From positions 1,054,001 to 1,118,000 of the forward strand of contig NZ_BNEB01000002.1 in assembly GCF_016860545.1 (NCBI RefSeq): a stretch of 64,000 bases of DNA, written 5' to 3'. Every line of letters begins with the position of its first letter. Within the stretch, counting starts at the first letter, position 1. The notes under the pieces are model-generated. The model had not been told where the DNA came from and did no database searches. It saw nothing but the letters and a program-made list of their open reading frames with translations. Shown here one piece after another: positions 41,387 through 52,763 of this stretch. The translations under genes and the position numbers were made by a program. Origin of the DNA: Streptomyces asoensis. Its GTDB lineage: Bacteria; Actinomycetota; Actinomycetes; Streptomycetales; Streptomycetaceae.

Positions 41387-44293
41387 ATGCGTCTGCGGGC
41401 AGCTCATCTCATTGGTCGTGAGGCCGAAGTCACCGAGCTCGGCGAATCGTTACGGGATCTGAACCGGTCACGCGGAGGCACGGCGTTTCTGGTCGGAGAG
41501 GGAGGAATCGGCAAGTCGCGGCTGGTCGCCGAGCTGATCGGATCCGCGCTGGACGCCGGCGTCCGGGTCCTGAAGGGCCGGAGCAGCACCATCGGACCCA
41601 TGGTGCCGCTCCGGCCGCTCACCGAGGCCCTGATGCCGCTCTCCCGCGGCGGGGTGACACCGGACGAGGCGAGCCTCGGACCGTACCGCCCGGTGCTCGG
41701 CCGGCTCATCCCGGGCTGGAGCACCGGCTCCCCCGACCAGGGATCGACCGTGGTGCTCGCCGAAGCGGTGCTGCGGGTGCTCGCCCACGCCGGCCGTGAG
41801 AGCGGCTGCCTGCTGGTGCTGGAGGATCTGCACGACGCCGACACCGAAACCCTCGCCGTCGTCGAGTACCTGGTGGACAACCTCGAGCATCAGCCGCTCA
41901 TGCTGGCGGCGACCATCAGGTCCGATCCCGGCGAGGCGCTGAGCCTCGCCGAGTCCGCCGGGCGCCGTCGCAGCGCGACGGTCTTCCGGCTGGCACCGTT
42001 GGACGCCGACGGGGTCGGCCGGATGATCGCCTCCTGCCTGGAAACCGACCCCGGCCGGCTGCCTGCCGAGGTGCTCGTCCAGATGTGGCAGGACAGCGCG
42101 GGCATCCCGTTCCTGGTCGAGGAACTTCTCCAGGGGGCGGTCGCCGGCGGCTCGCTCGTCCGCGAGGGCGCCGCCTGGCGGGTGGTCGGCGACCTCCGCC
42201 GCAACATGCCCAGGGCGCTGCTGGAGGGCGCCATTCACCGCATCGACCAACTCGGCCCACAGGGGCGGACCGTGCTCAGCGCCGCGGCCGTACTCGGCCG
42301 GCGGTTCCCCCTGTCGGTGCTCCAGTCGATGACCGGCGTCGACGACCGGAGCCTGCTCAGCCACCTGCACGCGAGCGTGGCGGCCCGGCTGGTCGCGGCC
42401 GACGAACCCGCCCCCGACTGGTACGCCTTCCAGCATCCGCTGACCGCCGAAGCGCTGCTCGCACAGCTCACCCCGGCCGCCCGAGTGGCACTGTCCGAGC
42501 AGGCCGCGAACGCGATCGAGACCCTCAACCCCGGTCTGCCGGGCGACTGGTGCCCGCTGGCGGCGACCCTGCGCGCCGACGCCGGTGACCCCGTACGGGG
42601 CGGCCGGCTGTTCGCCGAGGCCGGGCGCCGTGCCCTCGCCGACGGCGCGGTGGGATCCGCGGTCGCGTTGCTCGACCGCGCCGAGCGGCTGCTGGCGGAA
42701 GGCGGGGACTCCGTCGCCCGCGCCGAGGCGCTGGAAGCGCTGCTGCCCGCGCTCGCGGAGACCGGGGAACTGACCCGCGCGCTCAGCCTCACCGGAACCC
42801 TGCGTGAACTCGTCGGAGCCGGCCTGGGCGCGGCCCGGCTGGCGGCCCTGCACACCCGCCTCGCGCACGTGGCGTACATGGCGGGCCGCTGGGCCGACGG
42901 CAACAGTCAGATCGAACGGGCTCGCGCGCTGCTGGCGACGGCGCCGGACGAGGCGCACACCGCGCTGACCGACGTGGTGGAGGCGTACCTGTGCCTCGAC
43001 ACGCCGGGACAGGACCGCACCCAGCGGGCCGAGCGGCTGGCCCGCGCCGCGCTCGGCACCGCCGAGCGGGAGGGCCTGCCCCTGGTCGCCTGCCAGGCAG
43101 GGGAACTCCTCGCCGTGGTCGCCCGCGAACGTGACCTCTCCGAGGCCAGTACCTATCTGGAGCAGGCCATGAGCACCGCCGAACGGCACAGCCTGCCACT
43201 CCAGCGGATGTACGCGCTCACCCGCCTCGGCGGCATCCGGTGGCTGGACGACGGCAGTACCGCCACCCTCGAGGAGGCCCGCACCGAGGCCCGGAGGCTG
43301 GGCGCGGTCACCGTCGTCTACGGCATCGACGGCATCCTCACCCTGCACGATGTACTGCGCGGCCGGTTCACCGAGGCCCGGGCACTCGGCGACGAGACGC
43401 TGACCATGGCAGCCCGCCTGAAGCTGACGTCGGTGGCCCGATACCTGCTGATGGCCCGCTCGGTGCTGGCGGCTCACCAGGGCGACCGTACCGCCATGGA
43501 GGAGGCCCTGGCCGACTTCGGACGCTGGGGAGGGCGCGGCTCGCTGGAGGAGCCGCTGGCCCTCGGCCTGGCCCAGGTCTTCTGTGCCCTCTTGGAGGAG
43601 AACCGGGACCAGGCGGCCGGTGTCATGGCCGACCTCAAGGCGCTGGAGGCCGAGAACCCGACCACTTTCCACCTGAGCGGACGGCACGGCCTCGCTCTGC
43701 TGCTCGACCTCCTGGACGGCCGGGCCGACCGCGCTCACCTCGACCGGCTGACCGCCAGCGCCGCCGGCCGGATGCGTTGGAACCGGTACTTCCTCCTGCT
43801 TGCCGAGGCCGTCCTGCTCGGCCGCGAGGGCCGGCCCGAGGCGGCCGGACAAGCGGCGCTCCTCGCCGAGACCACGGGGGCGCCCTATCCCACCGCCCGC
43901 CATCTCGGGCAGCGGCTGATCGCGGAGGAGGCCCACGCGCTGAGCTGGGGCGAACCGGAGAGATGGCTGAGGGAAGCCGAGCACCACTTCCGCGAGACCT
44001 CCGCCACCGCGGTGGTCGGCGCCTGCCGGACCCTGCTGCGCGCGATCGGCGCACCGGTGCGCCAGCACCGCACCGGCAGCGACCGGATTCCACCGGAACT
44101 GCGCATGAAGGGCATGACGGTCCGCGAGTACGAGATCTTCCGGCTGCTCGCCGACCGACCCAGCAACAAGGACATCGCCGTCCGGCTCTACATATCGCCG
44201 CGCACCGTCGAGAAGCACGTCGCCAGCCTGATCGCCAAGACCGGGCTGCCCAACCGTTCACAACTCTGCGCCCTGGCGGCGGAGCAGTCCTGA
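41387..44293 (+). CDS. LAL-type (large ATP-binding) LuxR family transcriptional regulator
   Basis: 968 residues: N-terminal AAA/STAND ATPase with Walker A GEGGIGKSR near residue 37 and Walker B CLLVLEDLHDAD near 145, a long helical TPR-like middle, and a C-terminal LuxR helix-turn-helix (MTVREYEIFRLL, NKDIAVRLYISPRTVEKHVA). Such proteins are often pathway-specific activators in Streptomyces clusters and bind ATP or a ligand. The start at HLIGREAE is typical of the family; an in-frame stop 18 bases upstream fixes the N-terminus. It follows the lanM-peptide pair and ends the apparent cluster. Confidence 0.9.
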   Translation: MRLRAAHLIGREAEVTELGESLRDLNRSRGGTAFLVGEGGIGKSRLVAELIGSALDAGVRVLKGRSSTIGPMVPLRPLTEALMPLSRGGVTPDEASLGPYRPVLGRLIPGWSTGSPDQGSTVVLAEAVLRVLAHAGRESGCLLVLEDLHDADTETLAVVEYLVDNLEHQPLMLAATIRSDPGEALSLAESAGRRRSATVFRLAPLDADGVGRMIASCLETDPGRLPAEVLVQMWQDSAGIPFLVEELLQGAVAGGSLVREGAAWRVVGDLRRNMPRALLEGAIHRIDQLGPQGRTVLSAAAVLGRRFPLSVLQSMTGVDDRSLLSHLHASVAARLVAADEPAPDWYAFQHPLTAEALLAQLTPAARVALSEQAANAIETLNPGLPGDWCPLAATLRADAGDPVRGGRLFAEAGRRALADGAVGSAVALLDRAERLLAEGGDSVARAEALEALLPALAETGELTRALSLTGTLRELVGAGLGAARLAALHTRLAHVAYMAGRWADGNSQIERARALLATAPDEAHTALTDVVEAYLCLDTPGQDRTQRAERLARAALGTAEREGLPLVACQAGELLAVVARERDLSEASTYLEQAMSTAERHSLPLQRMYALTRLGGIRWLDDGSTATLEEARTEARRLGAVTVVYGIDGILTLHDVLRGRFTEARALGDETLTMAARLKLTSVARYLLMARSVLAAHQGDRTAMEEALADFGRWGGRGSLEEPLALGLAQVFCALLEENRDQAAGVMADLKALEAENPTTFHLSGRHGLALLLDLLDGRADRAHLDRLTASAAGRMRWNRYFLLLAEAVLLGREGRPEAAGQAALLAETTGAPYPTARHLGQRLIAEEAHALSWGEPERWLREAEHHFRETSATAVVGACRTLLRAIGAPVRQHRTGSDRIPPELRMKGMTVREYEIFRLLADRPSNKDIAVRLYISPRTVEKHVASLIAKTGLPNRSQLCALAAEQS

Positions 44294-44419
44294 CGTCAGG
44301 CCGCGGCCCGGCCCGCGCCGGAGACTCCACAAATACGCCAAGTTCCTCGACGGCGGGCAGTCGTGGGAGGAGTGGGGAGTCGGCGCGCCGGCCGGGCCCG
44401 GTCGAGAGCGGGTTGAGCG

Positions 44420-44459
44420 AAGGGCGCCTTACGGGTGAAAATCCAGGTCAGGCGCCCTT
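44420..44459. terminator. Bidirectional terminator between the LAL regulator and aldehyde dehydrogenase
   Basis: Perfect 10-bp arms AAGGGCGCCT and AGGCGCCCTT with a 20-nt loop, in the convergent gap. It serves both strands and probably marks the right boundary of the gene cluster. Confidence 0.65.
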
Positions 44460-44468
44460 TCGCAGCGT

Positions 44469-45992
<1,524 letters not shown>

Positions 45993-46129
45993 CCTGCTCT
46001 GCCTCCTTCAGCAGCGCTGCCCGCCGTTGGACAGCCGCTCTGCGCCGCAGGCTAGGGAGAAGGACGTTGCATCCACGTTGCGCCCGCCCGGGGGAGCCGT
46101 GCCGGCGGGCGCGACGCGGATGAACACCC

Positions 46130-47533
46130 TCAGGGGCGCGGCCATCCGGCCGGTGCCGTGAGTTCCGACCGGAGTGACGCGAGGCGGGCCCGTATCGCGG
46201 CGGTGGGGCGGACCGCCGCCAGCGCCTGCCACACCTCGAGGTCGTCCTCGCCCCATGGTGCGTGGGCCCAGTCGGCCAGCAGATCGGGGTCACCACAGGC
46301 GATCAGCGCGGCGCGCAGCCCGTCGGCGAGCCGCTTCCCGAGCCGCACCACGGCCGGTGCCCGGGACGTCGGCAGCGGCGGGCCGGTGTACGCGGTCACG
46401 GCCGCCGTGACCGCGCCGGCCGCGAGCCTGCGTTCGACGACCGCGACGTCCGACTCGATCGCCGCGGTGAGCCGGTAGGGTCGCGAGGCCAGGAGCCCGG
46501 GGCCGAGCACCCCGCGCAGCCGGGCGAGTTCGGCCCGCAGGGTCACCGGGGTCACCGACTCGTCCTCGTACAGCGCGCACAGCAGTTCGTCGCCCGTCAT
46601 GCCCTCCGGGCGGCCGGCCAGCAGGATCAGGATCTCGCTGTGCCGACGGCTCAGTCTGATCTCGCGGCCGCCGGTGACCAGTCGGGCCTCGTCCCGGCCC
46701 AGCACGGTCAGCCGCGGTGTGTCGGCGGCGGGCGGCTCGGGGGCGAGCAGGGCCAGGTGCGCCTCGGCGGCCCGCGCCACCGCCTGCACGAAACCCAGGC
46801 TGTGCGGATGCGCCAGGCCGTTCCCGCCGGTGATGTCCACGGCGCCCAGCACCCGCCCGGTGCGCGGGTCGTGCACCGGGGCGGCCGCGCACGTCCACGG
46901 CTGCACCCGGCGGATGAAGTGCTCGGCCGCGAAGACCTGCACAGGCCGGTCCAGGGCGACCGCCGTGCCCGGCGCGTTCGTGCCGACCGCGCTCTCCGCC
47001 CAGCGCGCACCCGGCACGAAGTTCATCCGGTCCGCCTGCCGACGGGTCGCCGCGTGCCCCTCGACCCACAACAGCCTGCCGTGCGCGTCGCACACGGCGA
47101 GCAGGTGCTCCCCGTCGGCCGCGAACGTGCCCATCAGCTCTCGGAACAGCGGCATCACCCGGGCCAGCGGATGTTCGGCCCGGTAGGCGCCGAGGTCGCC
47201 GTCGGTGAGCTCGACGCTCGCGGTGCCGTCGGGGCCGACGCCCGCCCGCGCGGAACGCCGCCAGGAGTCGGCCACGACGGGGCGTACCGGACGCGGCACG
47301 GTTCCCGCCTCGGTGAACGCCTCGTGCGCCCGCCGCAGGACCCGCACCCGCTCGGCCGGGTCGGCACCCGGCTCCAGAGCCACCCAGGAATCGGTCAACT
47401 CGTCCTCCCGGAAGGCGATACGGCCGGAGTACGGCGGGGACACGGCTGGCGTACCCCGGCCTGCGACCGGAGTACGGCTGGGGACATCGTCACTCCGGGT
47501 GCGCGGGCCGACAACCGTTTCGACGCCGGTCAT
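46130..47533 (-). CDS. GAF-domain transcriptional regulator
   Basis: 467 residues. The N-terminal half (about 65-280) is like the sensory part of AcoR-type activators (VVADSWRRSARAGV; AESAVGTNAPGTA; AAPVHDPRTGRVLGAVDITG). The C-terminal half lacks the sigma-54 ATPase and has a winged-helix-like region (LSRRHSEILILLAGRPEGMT). This GAF-plus-wHTH type is common beside aldehyde dehydrogenase genes in actinobacteria. The start codon overlaps the stop of the amidase remnant (ATGA) and has no clear ribosome site, so it may depend on translation of that remnant. Confidence 0.82.
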   Translation of the reverse strand: MTGVETVVGPRTRSDDVPSRTPVAGRGTPAVSPPYSGRIAFREDELTDSWVALEPGADPAERVRVLRRAHEAFTEAGTVPRPVRPVVADSWRRSARAGVGPDGTASVELTDGDLGAYRAEHPLARVMPLFRELMGTFAADGEHLLAVCDAHGRLLWVEGHAATRRQADRMNFVPGARWAESAVGTNAPGTAVALDRPVQVFAAEHFIRRVQPWTCAAAPVHDPRTGRVLGAVDITGGNGLAHPHSLGFVQAVARAAEAHLALLAPEPPAADTPRLTVLGRDEARLVTGGREIRLSRRHSEILILLAGRPEGMTGDELLCALYEDESVTPVTLRAELARLRGVLGPGLLASRPYRLTAAIESDVAVVERRLAAGAVTAAVTAYTGPPLPTSRAPAVVRLGKRLADGLRAALIACGDPDLLADWAHAPWGEDDLEVWQALAAVRPTAAIRARLASLRSELTAPAGWPRP

Positions 47534-47841
47534 CCGGAAGCGGGCGCCCCGCGCCCGTCCGGTTCGCGCCAGGTGCGGTCGACGAGACGCAGGTAGCGAC
47601 TCCACTCCCAGTGCGGACCGGGGTCCCTGTGGTCGCTCCCCGGCACCTCGTAGTGGCCGATCACGCGCGTGCGGTCCTTCGGGATGCCGTACCGGTCGCA
47701 GACGGACGCCGTCAGCCGGGCGGAGCTCTCGTAGAGGGCGTCGGTGAAGTACGCCGGTCTGTCGACAAAGTACGGGCCGACGGGCCGGTGCGAGGGCACG
47801 CCGTGATCTCGTGGACGGGCGGGGACTTGTGGACAATTCAC
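47530..47841 (-). pseudogene. C-terminal remnant of an N-acetylmuramoyl-L-alanine amidase
   Basis: 103-codon frame in which residues about 20-95 match the C-terminal half of an Ami_2 amidase: YFVDRPAYFTDALYESSARL, CDRYGIPKDRTRVIGHYEVP and a DPGPHWEW motif with the conserved His and Trp. The N-terminal half with the first zinc His is missing; upstream sequence shows no amidase similarity in any frame. The first 18 residues look random. It still overlaps the next gene's start, so it may be transcribed. Confidence 0.75.
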
Positions 47842-47935
47842 TCACCCGAACGGGGAGTTCCGCCTGTGGCAGCCCCTCGTCGGCGACCCGGCGCGACGGG
47901 GCTTCCAGGGGTGAGGGGACAGCGGCCGGGCCCGC

Positions 47936-49144
47936 TCAGGCCCGTTCCGCCACCATCGAGGGATCGTCCAGCACGGCCCGCACCACGGAGTGTGCCGCGC
48001 CCAGCAGCGGGCCCTCGGGTCCCAGCCGTGACACGGAGACGGGGCGGGCGGGTCCCGCCGTGCGCCGCGACAGTTCGGTCTCCAGGGACGGCAGCAGCCA
48101 GGGCGCGAGCCCGGCCAGCGCGCCACCGAGCACGACACCCTCCGGGTCCAGCAGGTTGATGGCCCCGGTCAGGGCGATGCCCAGGGCCGTACCCGCCTCG
48201 CGCAGCGCGCGCCGCACCTGCGGGTCGCCGTCCGCGGCGCGCCCCGCGAGCAGACCGACGCGGTCCTCGCCGGGTGCCAGCCCCGCCGCACGCAGCACCG
48301 CCTCCTCGCCGGCGTATTGCTCGAGACATCCGCGCCCGCCGCACACGCACTCGGGCCCGTCGGGGTGGACCGGCACATGGCCCAGCTCGCCCGCGAAACC
48401 GCGGGTGCCGCGCAGCAGGGCGCCGTCCACGACCAGCGCGGCACCGATGCCGATCTCGGCCGACACGTGCAGGAAGTCCGCCGGGGTGTCCTCGCCGAGC
48501 CAGAGTTCGGCCAGTCCGCCGAAGTTGGCCTCGTTGTCCACGGTCAGCGCGAACTCGCCGGGCAGCAGCGCGCCGAGATCGACGTCCTGCCAGTCGAGGT
48601 TCGGCGCGCGGACGACCGTCCGGGCGTCGCGGGCGACCAGGCCGGGGACGGCCACGGCGAGTCCGGCCGGCCACAGCCCTTCGCGTTCGGCCTCGGCGAC
48701 CACCCGGCGCACGAGCGCGGTCAGCTCCTCCACCACCGGGCCGGGGGAGCGGCCCCGGTTCGTGCCGTGCCGCACGGCACGCGCCCGCACCTCACCGCGC
48801 AGGTCGACGGCGCAGACCGCGAGGTGGTCGACGCCGATCTCGGCGCCTATCCCCGACGGGCCGCGCCCGCTGACCGCGAGCGCGGAACCGGGCCGGCCCA
48901 CCCGGCCGGGCCGCTCGGGGCCCAGCTCCTCGAGCAGTCCGGTGCGTATGAGCTCGTCGACGAGGGTCGAGACCGCCGCACGGGTCAGGCCGATGCGCGA
49001 GGCGACCGCCGCGCGCGAGAGCGGCCCCTCGGCACGGACGGCGTGCATCACCCGGGCCAGGTTGCGGCGGCGCATGCCCTGCTGGGTGTCGGGCAGCGAA
49101 CGCCCGGGGCCGGTCTGCCGGGCCTCGTGCAGCGGTGCGGTCAT
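47936..49144 (-). CDS. ROK-family repressor, XylR-like
   Basis: 402 residues. N-terminal winged helix (RRNLARVMHAVRAEGPLSRA followed by RIGLTRAAVSTLVDELI) and a C-terminal ROK sugar-binding domain with GRGCLEQYAG (part of the CxCGxxGCxE zinc motif) and the conserved FAGELGH. It lies 30 bases downstream of the xylulokinase gene in the same operon and probably represses xylA and xylB until xylose is present. GGAGG stands very close to the ATG; a later Met (MRRRNL) is an alternative start. Confidence 0.88.
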   Translation of the reverse strand: MTAPLHEARQTGPGRSLPDTQQGMRRRNLARVMHAVRAEGPLSRAAVASRIGLTRAAVSTLVDELIRTGLLEELGPERPGRVGRPGSALAVSGRGPSGIGAEIGVDHLAVCAVDLRGEVRARAVRHGTNRGRSPGPVVEELTALVRRVVAEAEREGLWPAGLAVAVPGLVARDARTVVRAPNLDWQDVDLGALLPGEFALTVDNEANFGGLAELWLGEDTPADFLHVSAEIGIGAALVVDGALLRGTRGFAGELGHVPVHPDGPECVCGGRGCLEQYAGEEAVLRAAGLAPGEDRVGLLAGRAADGDPQVRRALREAGTALGIALTGAINLLDPEGVVLGGALAGLAPWLLPSLETELSRRTAGPARPVSVSRLGPEGPLLGAAHSVVRAVLDDPSMVAERA

Positions 49145-49150
49145 GCCTCC

Positions 49151-49172
49151 GTCGATTCGTCGATTCGTCGAT
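49151..49172. repeat. Short tandem repeat GTCGATTC x 2.75
   Basis: An 8-bp unit repeated nearly three times fills the gap between xylB and the ROK gene. Slippage here could change the spacing before the regulator's ribosome site. Confidence 0.6.
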
Positions 49173-49174
49173 GG

Positions 49175-50620
49175 TCAGCGGATGTCCGTGCTCCGGTCCA
49201 GGAGCGGGGCCGCGTCGGAGAGTACCCCGGCGATCCTGGCCAGCGTCGACTCGTCCCGCTCCACGGCGTCCAGCACCGGACCGCGCGTGGTGTTCCAGCG
49301 CCGCGCCACGGCGGCCGGGTCCTCGCCGGTCAGCAGACCCGCCGCCTGCGCCGCCGCCCCCAGCGCGACGAGCTCCTTCGCCTCGGGCACCTGGACCGGC
49401 CGACCCGACAGCCTGCGTACGGTCTGCTGCCAGGCCTTTCCGCGGGCGCCGCCGCCGATCAGCAGCAGCGGGGCCGAACGGTCCGCGTCCTCGTCCAGGA
49501 CCAGGTCCAGCGCGCCGAGCAGCGAGTGCACGGCGCCGTCGTAGGCGGCCTGGAGGAGCTGGCCGGCGGTCGTGTCGTGCCGCAGCCCGTGCAGGAGGCC
49601 CGAGGCGTTCGGCAGGTTCGGGGTGCGCTCGCCGTCCAGGTAGGGCAGGAGGGTGAGGCCGGCGGCGGGTTCCACGGCCTCGCGGTCCAGGCCCAGCAGC
49701 GCGGCGACACGGTCGACGGCGAGGGTGCAGTTCAGGGTGCAGGCCAGGGGCAGCCAGTCGCCGTGGGCGTCGGCGAAGCCGGCCACCGTGCCCGTCGGGT
49801 CGGTGGGGCGGTGCTTGGCCACCGCGTACACCGTGCCCGAGGTGCCGAGGCTCAGCACGGGCGTGCCGGGGCGCAGCCCGAGGCCGAGCGCGGCCGCGGC
49901 GTTGTCGCCGGTGCCGGGGGCGACCAGCGTTCCCTTGGCGAAGGGCAGGTCGTGGCTGTCGCGTACGGTGCCCGCCACTTCGCCCGGCCGCACCACGCGG
50001 GGCAGCAGCGCGGGGTCGAGTCCCACGTGCGCGAGGATCTCCGCGTCGTACGACTCCGTCGCGGAGGCCCACCAGCCGGTCCCCGAGACATCGCCGCGGT
50101 CCGTGGTGCCCTCGCCCGTGAGGCGCTCGGTGAGGTAGTCGTGCGGGAGGCGTACGGCCTTGGTGGCGCGCAGGGCCTGCGGCTCGTTCTCCGCCAGCCA
50201 GGCCCACTTCGTGACCGTGAACGAGGCGGCGGGCACCGACCCGGTGCGCTCGGCCCAGAACCCTGCGCCGCCCAGTTCCTCGGTCAGCCGTCGGGCCTGC
50301 GGCGCCGACCGCACGTCGTTCCACAGCAGCGCGGGGCGCACCGGCTCGCCCCGCTCGTCCAGGGTGACCAGTCCGTGCTGCTGGCCGCCCACCGACACCG
50401 CGGCGGCCTCGCGGGCCGCGTCACCGCACTGGTGCAGGGCCTCGCGCAGGGCGTCCCACCACTGGCGGGGGTCGCTCTCGCGGCCCGCTCCGGAGGACAC
50501 CGTGTGCGAGGCCTGGCCGCTCGCGACGACCTCGCCGGTGGCCGCGTCGACCACCAGCGCCTTCGTGGACTGGGTGGACGTGTCCACGCCGACGACGAGC
50601 GGACCCTCGGCTGCTGACAT
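49175..50620 (-). CDS. xylB: Xylulokinase
   Basis: FGGY-family kinase, 481 residues; phosphorylates D-xylulose to xylulose 5-phosphate. N-terminal VVGVDTSTQSTKALV is the phosphate 1 motif; SVGGQQHGLV, APGTGDNAAAALG and the C-terminal LLLIGGGARGKAW and LGAAAQAAGL are family signatures. ATG at 50620 was chosen for GAGGGAGAG; the longer frame upstream crosses the promoter. Divergent from xylA. Confidence 0.95.
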   Translation of the reverse strand: MSAAEGPLVVGVDTSTQSTKALVVDAATGEVVASGQASHTVSSGAGRESDPRQWWDALREALHQCGDAAREAAAVSVGGQQHGLVTLDERGEPVRPALLWNDVRSAPQARRLTEELGGAGFWAERTGSVPAASFTVTKWAWLAENEPQALRATKAVRLPHDYLTERLTGEGTTDRGDVSGTGWWASATESYDAEILAHVGLDPALLPRVVRPGEVAGTVRDSHDLPFAKGTLVAPGTGDNAAAALGLGLRPGTPVLSLGTSGTVYAVAKHRPTDPTGTVAGFADAHGDWLPLACTLNCTLAVDRVAALLGLDREAVEPAAGLTLLPYLDGERTPNLPNASGLLHGLRHDTTAGQLLQAAYDGAVHSLLGALDLVLDEDADRSAPLLLIGGGARGKAWQQTVRRLSGRPVQVPEAKELVALGAAAQAAGLLTGEDPAAVARRWNTTRGPVLDAVERDESTLARIAGVLSDAAPLLDRSTDIR

Positions 50621-51915
<1,295 letters not shown>

Positions 51916-51970
51916 GCCCGCACGCGCGCGTGTGTGCGCACAGGTCAGGTGCACACACACGCGCGCGGGC
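51916..51970 (+). terminator. xylA terminator
   Basis: Long imperfect stem directly at the xylA stop: left arm 51916-51941, right arm 51949-51970, made mostly of alternating CG and TG/CA runs, 7-nt loop. Confidence 0.75.
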
Positions 51971-52032
51971 CGGCCGCCCGACGACAGGCCTGCGCCCGGT
52001 CTTCCCGCACCGAACGCAGCCTGACCGCGCCG

Positions 52033-52085
52033 GAACGATCCGCAACGATCCGGAACGCGCATGAACGATCCGCAACGATCCGGAA
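52033..52085. repeat. Two identical 23-bp direct repeats, 30-bp period
   Basis: Copies at 52033-52055 and 52063-52085 start GAACGATCCG and end ATCCGGAA; each also holds two CAACGATC/GAACGATC sub-repeats. They lie about 100 bases before the next gene and could bind a regulator. Confidence 0.7.
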
Positions 52086-52176
52086 TGATGCGGTCCCTGA
52101 CGCGGATCGCCACCGACGTGTATCAACTTCCCTGTGGGGCTCGCCTCCTGAGCCGTTCGCCGGGACGCTGGACGGT

Positions 52177-52650
52177 ATGGCCATGCCGCCCGTACCGCCC
52201 CAGCCGCCCGGACCACCGGGCGGCACACCGCCTCCGGGCGGTTTCGGATCGCCCCCGCCCGGCTTCGGACCGGCCGACACGGCGGGAGGCGGCCACCGGC
52301 CGCCCCCACCGCCGGGCCGCGGGCGCGGGAACCTGCTCTTCGTGGTCCTCGCGCTGCTCGTCGCAGCCGGGGTCGTCCTCGCCGTCGTCCTGACGCGCTC
52401 CGACAGCGACGACTCCCCGGGCCATGAGCCCGGCGCCGTCAGCAGCAGCGGCTCCGCGGCCGATCCCTCCTTCGGCCTGCCGAGCGGTCTTCCGAGCGGC
52501 CTGCCGAGTGAACTGCCCTCGCGGTTGCCCAGCGGACTGCCCTCGGGGCTGCCGAGCAGCCTGCCGTCCGGGCTGCCGAGCGGTCTTCCGTCGGAGTTGC
52601 CGAGCGATCTGGAGTCGCTGCTGCCGTCGCTGACGGCGCTGCTTCCTTAG
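52177..52650 (+). CDS. Proline-rich single-pass membrane protein with LPSG repeats
   Basis: 157 residues. Cytosolic Pro/Gly-rich N-terminus (PPQPPGPPGGTPPPGGF), one transmembrane helix at about 53-73 (LLFVVLALLVAAGVVLAVVL), then an extracellular Ser-rich part and about a dozen LPS(G/E/S/R) units. The repeat is also visible in DNA at 52481-52610. Function unknown; the tail may form an extended wall-spanning stalk. The ATG at 52177 lacks a strong ribosome site; ATG at 52183 is an alternative. Not similar to any family I recognise. Confidence 0.65.
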   Translation: MAMPPVPPQPPGPPGGTPPPGGFGSPPPGFGPADTAGGGHRPPPPPGRGRGNLLFVVLALLVAAGVVLAVVLTRSDSDDSPGHEPGAVSSSGSAADPSFGLPSGLPSGLPSELPSRLPSGLPSGLPSSLPSGLPSGLPSELPSDLESLLPSLTALLP

Positions 52651-52681
52651 CGGCACGTGTGCGCCTGCGCCTCGACGGTAC

Positions 52682-52720
52682 GCGCGCGTGGACGCGGACA
52701 CCGCGTCGGACCACGCGCGC
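52682..52720. terminator. Bidirectional terminator between convergent genes
   Basis: Outer arms GCGCGCGTGG / CCACGCGCGC and inner arms GACGCG / CGCGTC form an extended hairpin between the LPSG-repeat gene and the esterase-like gene. Confidence 0.65.
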
Positions 52721-52763
52721 ATGCGAGGCACGGCCCCTGCGGGCGTGCCGGGTTCGGGCTCTC

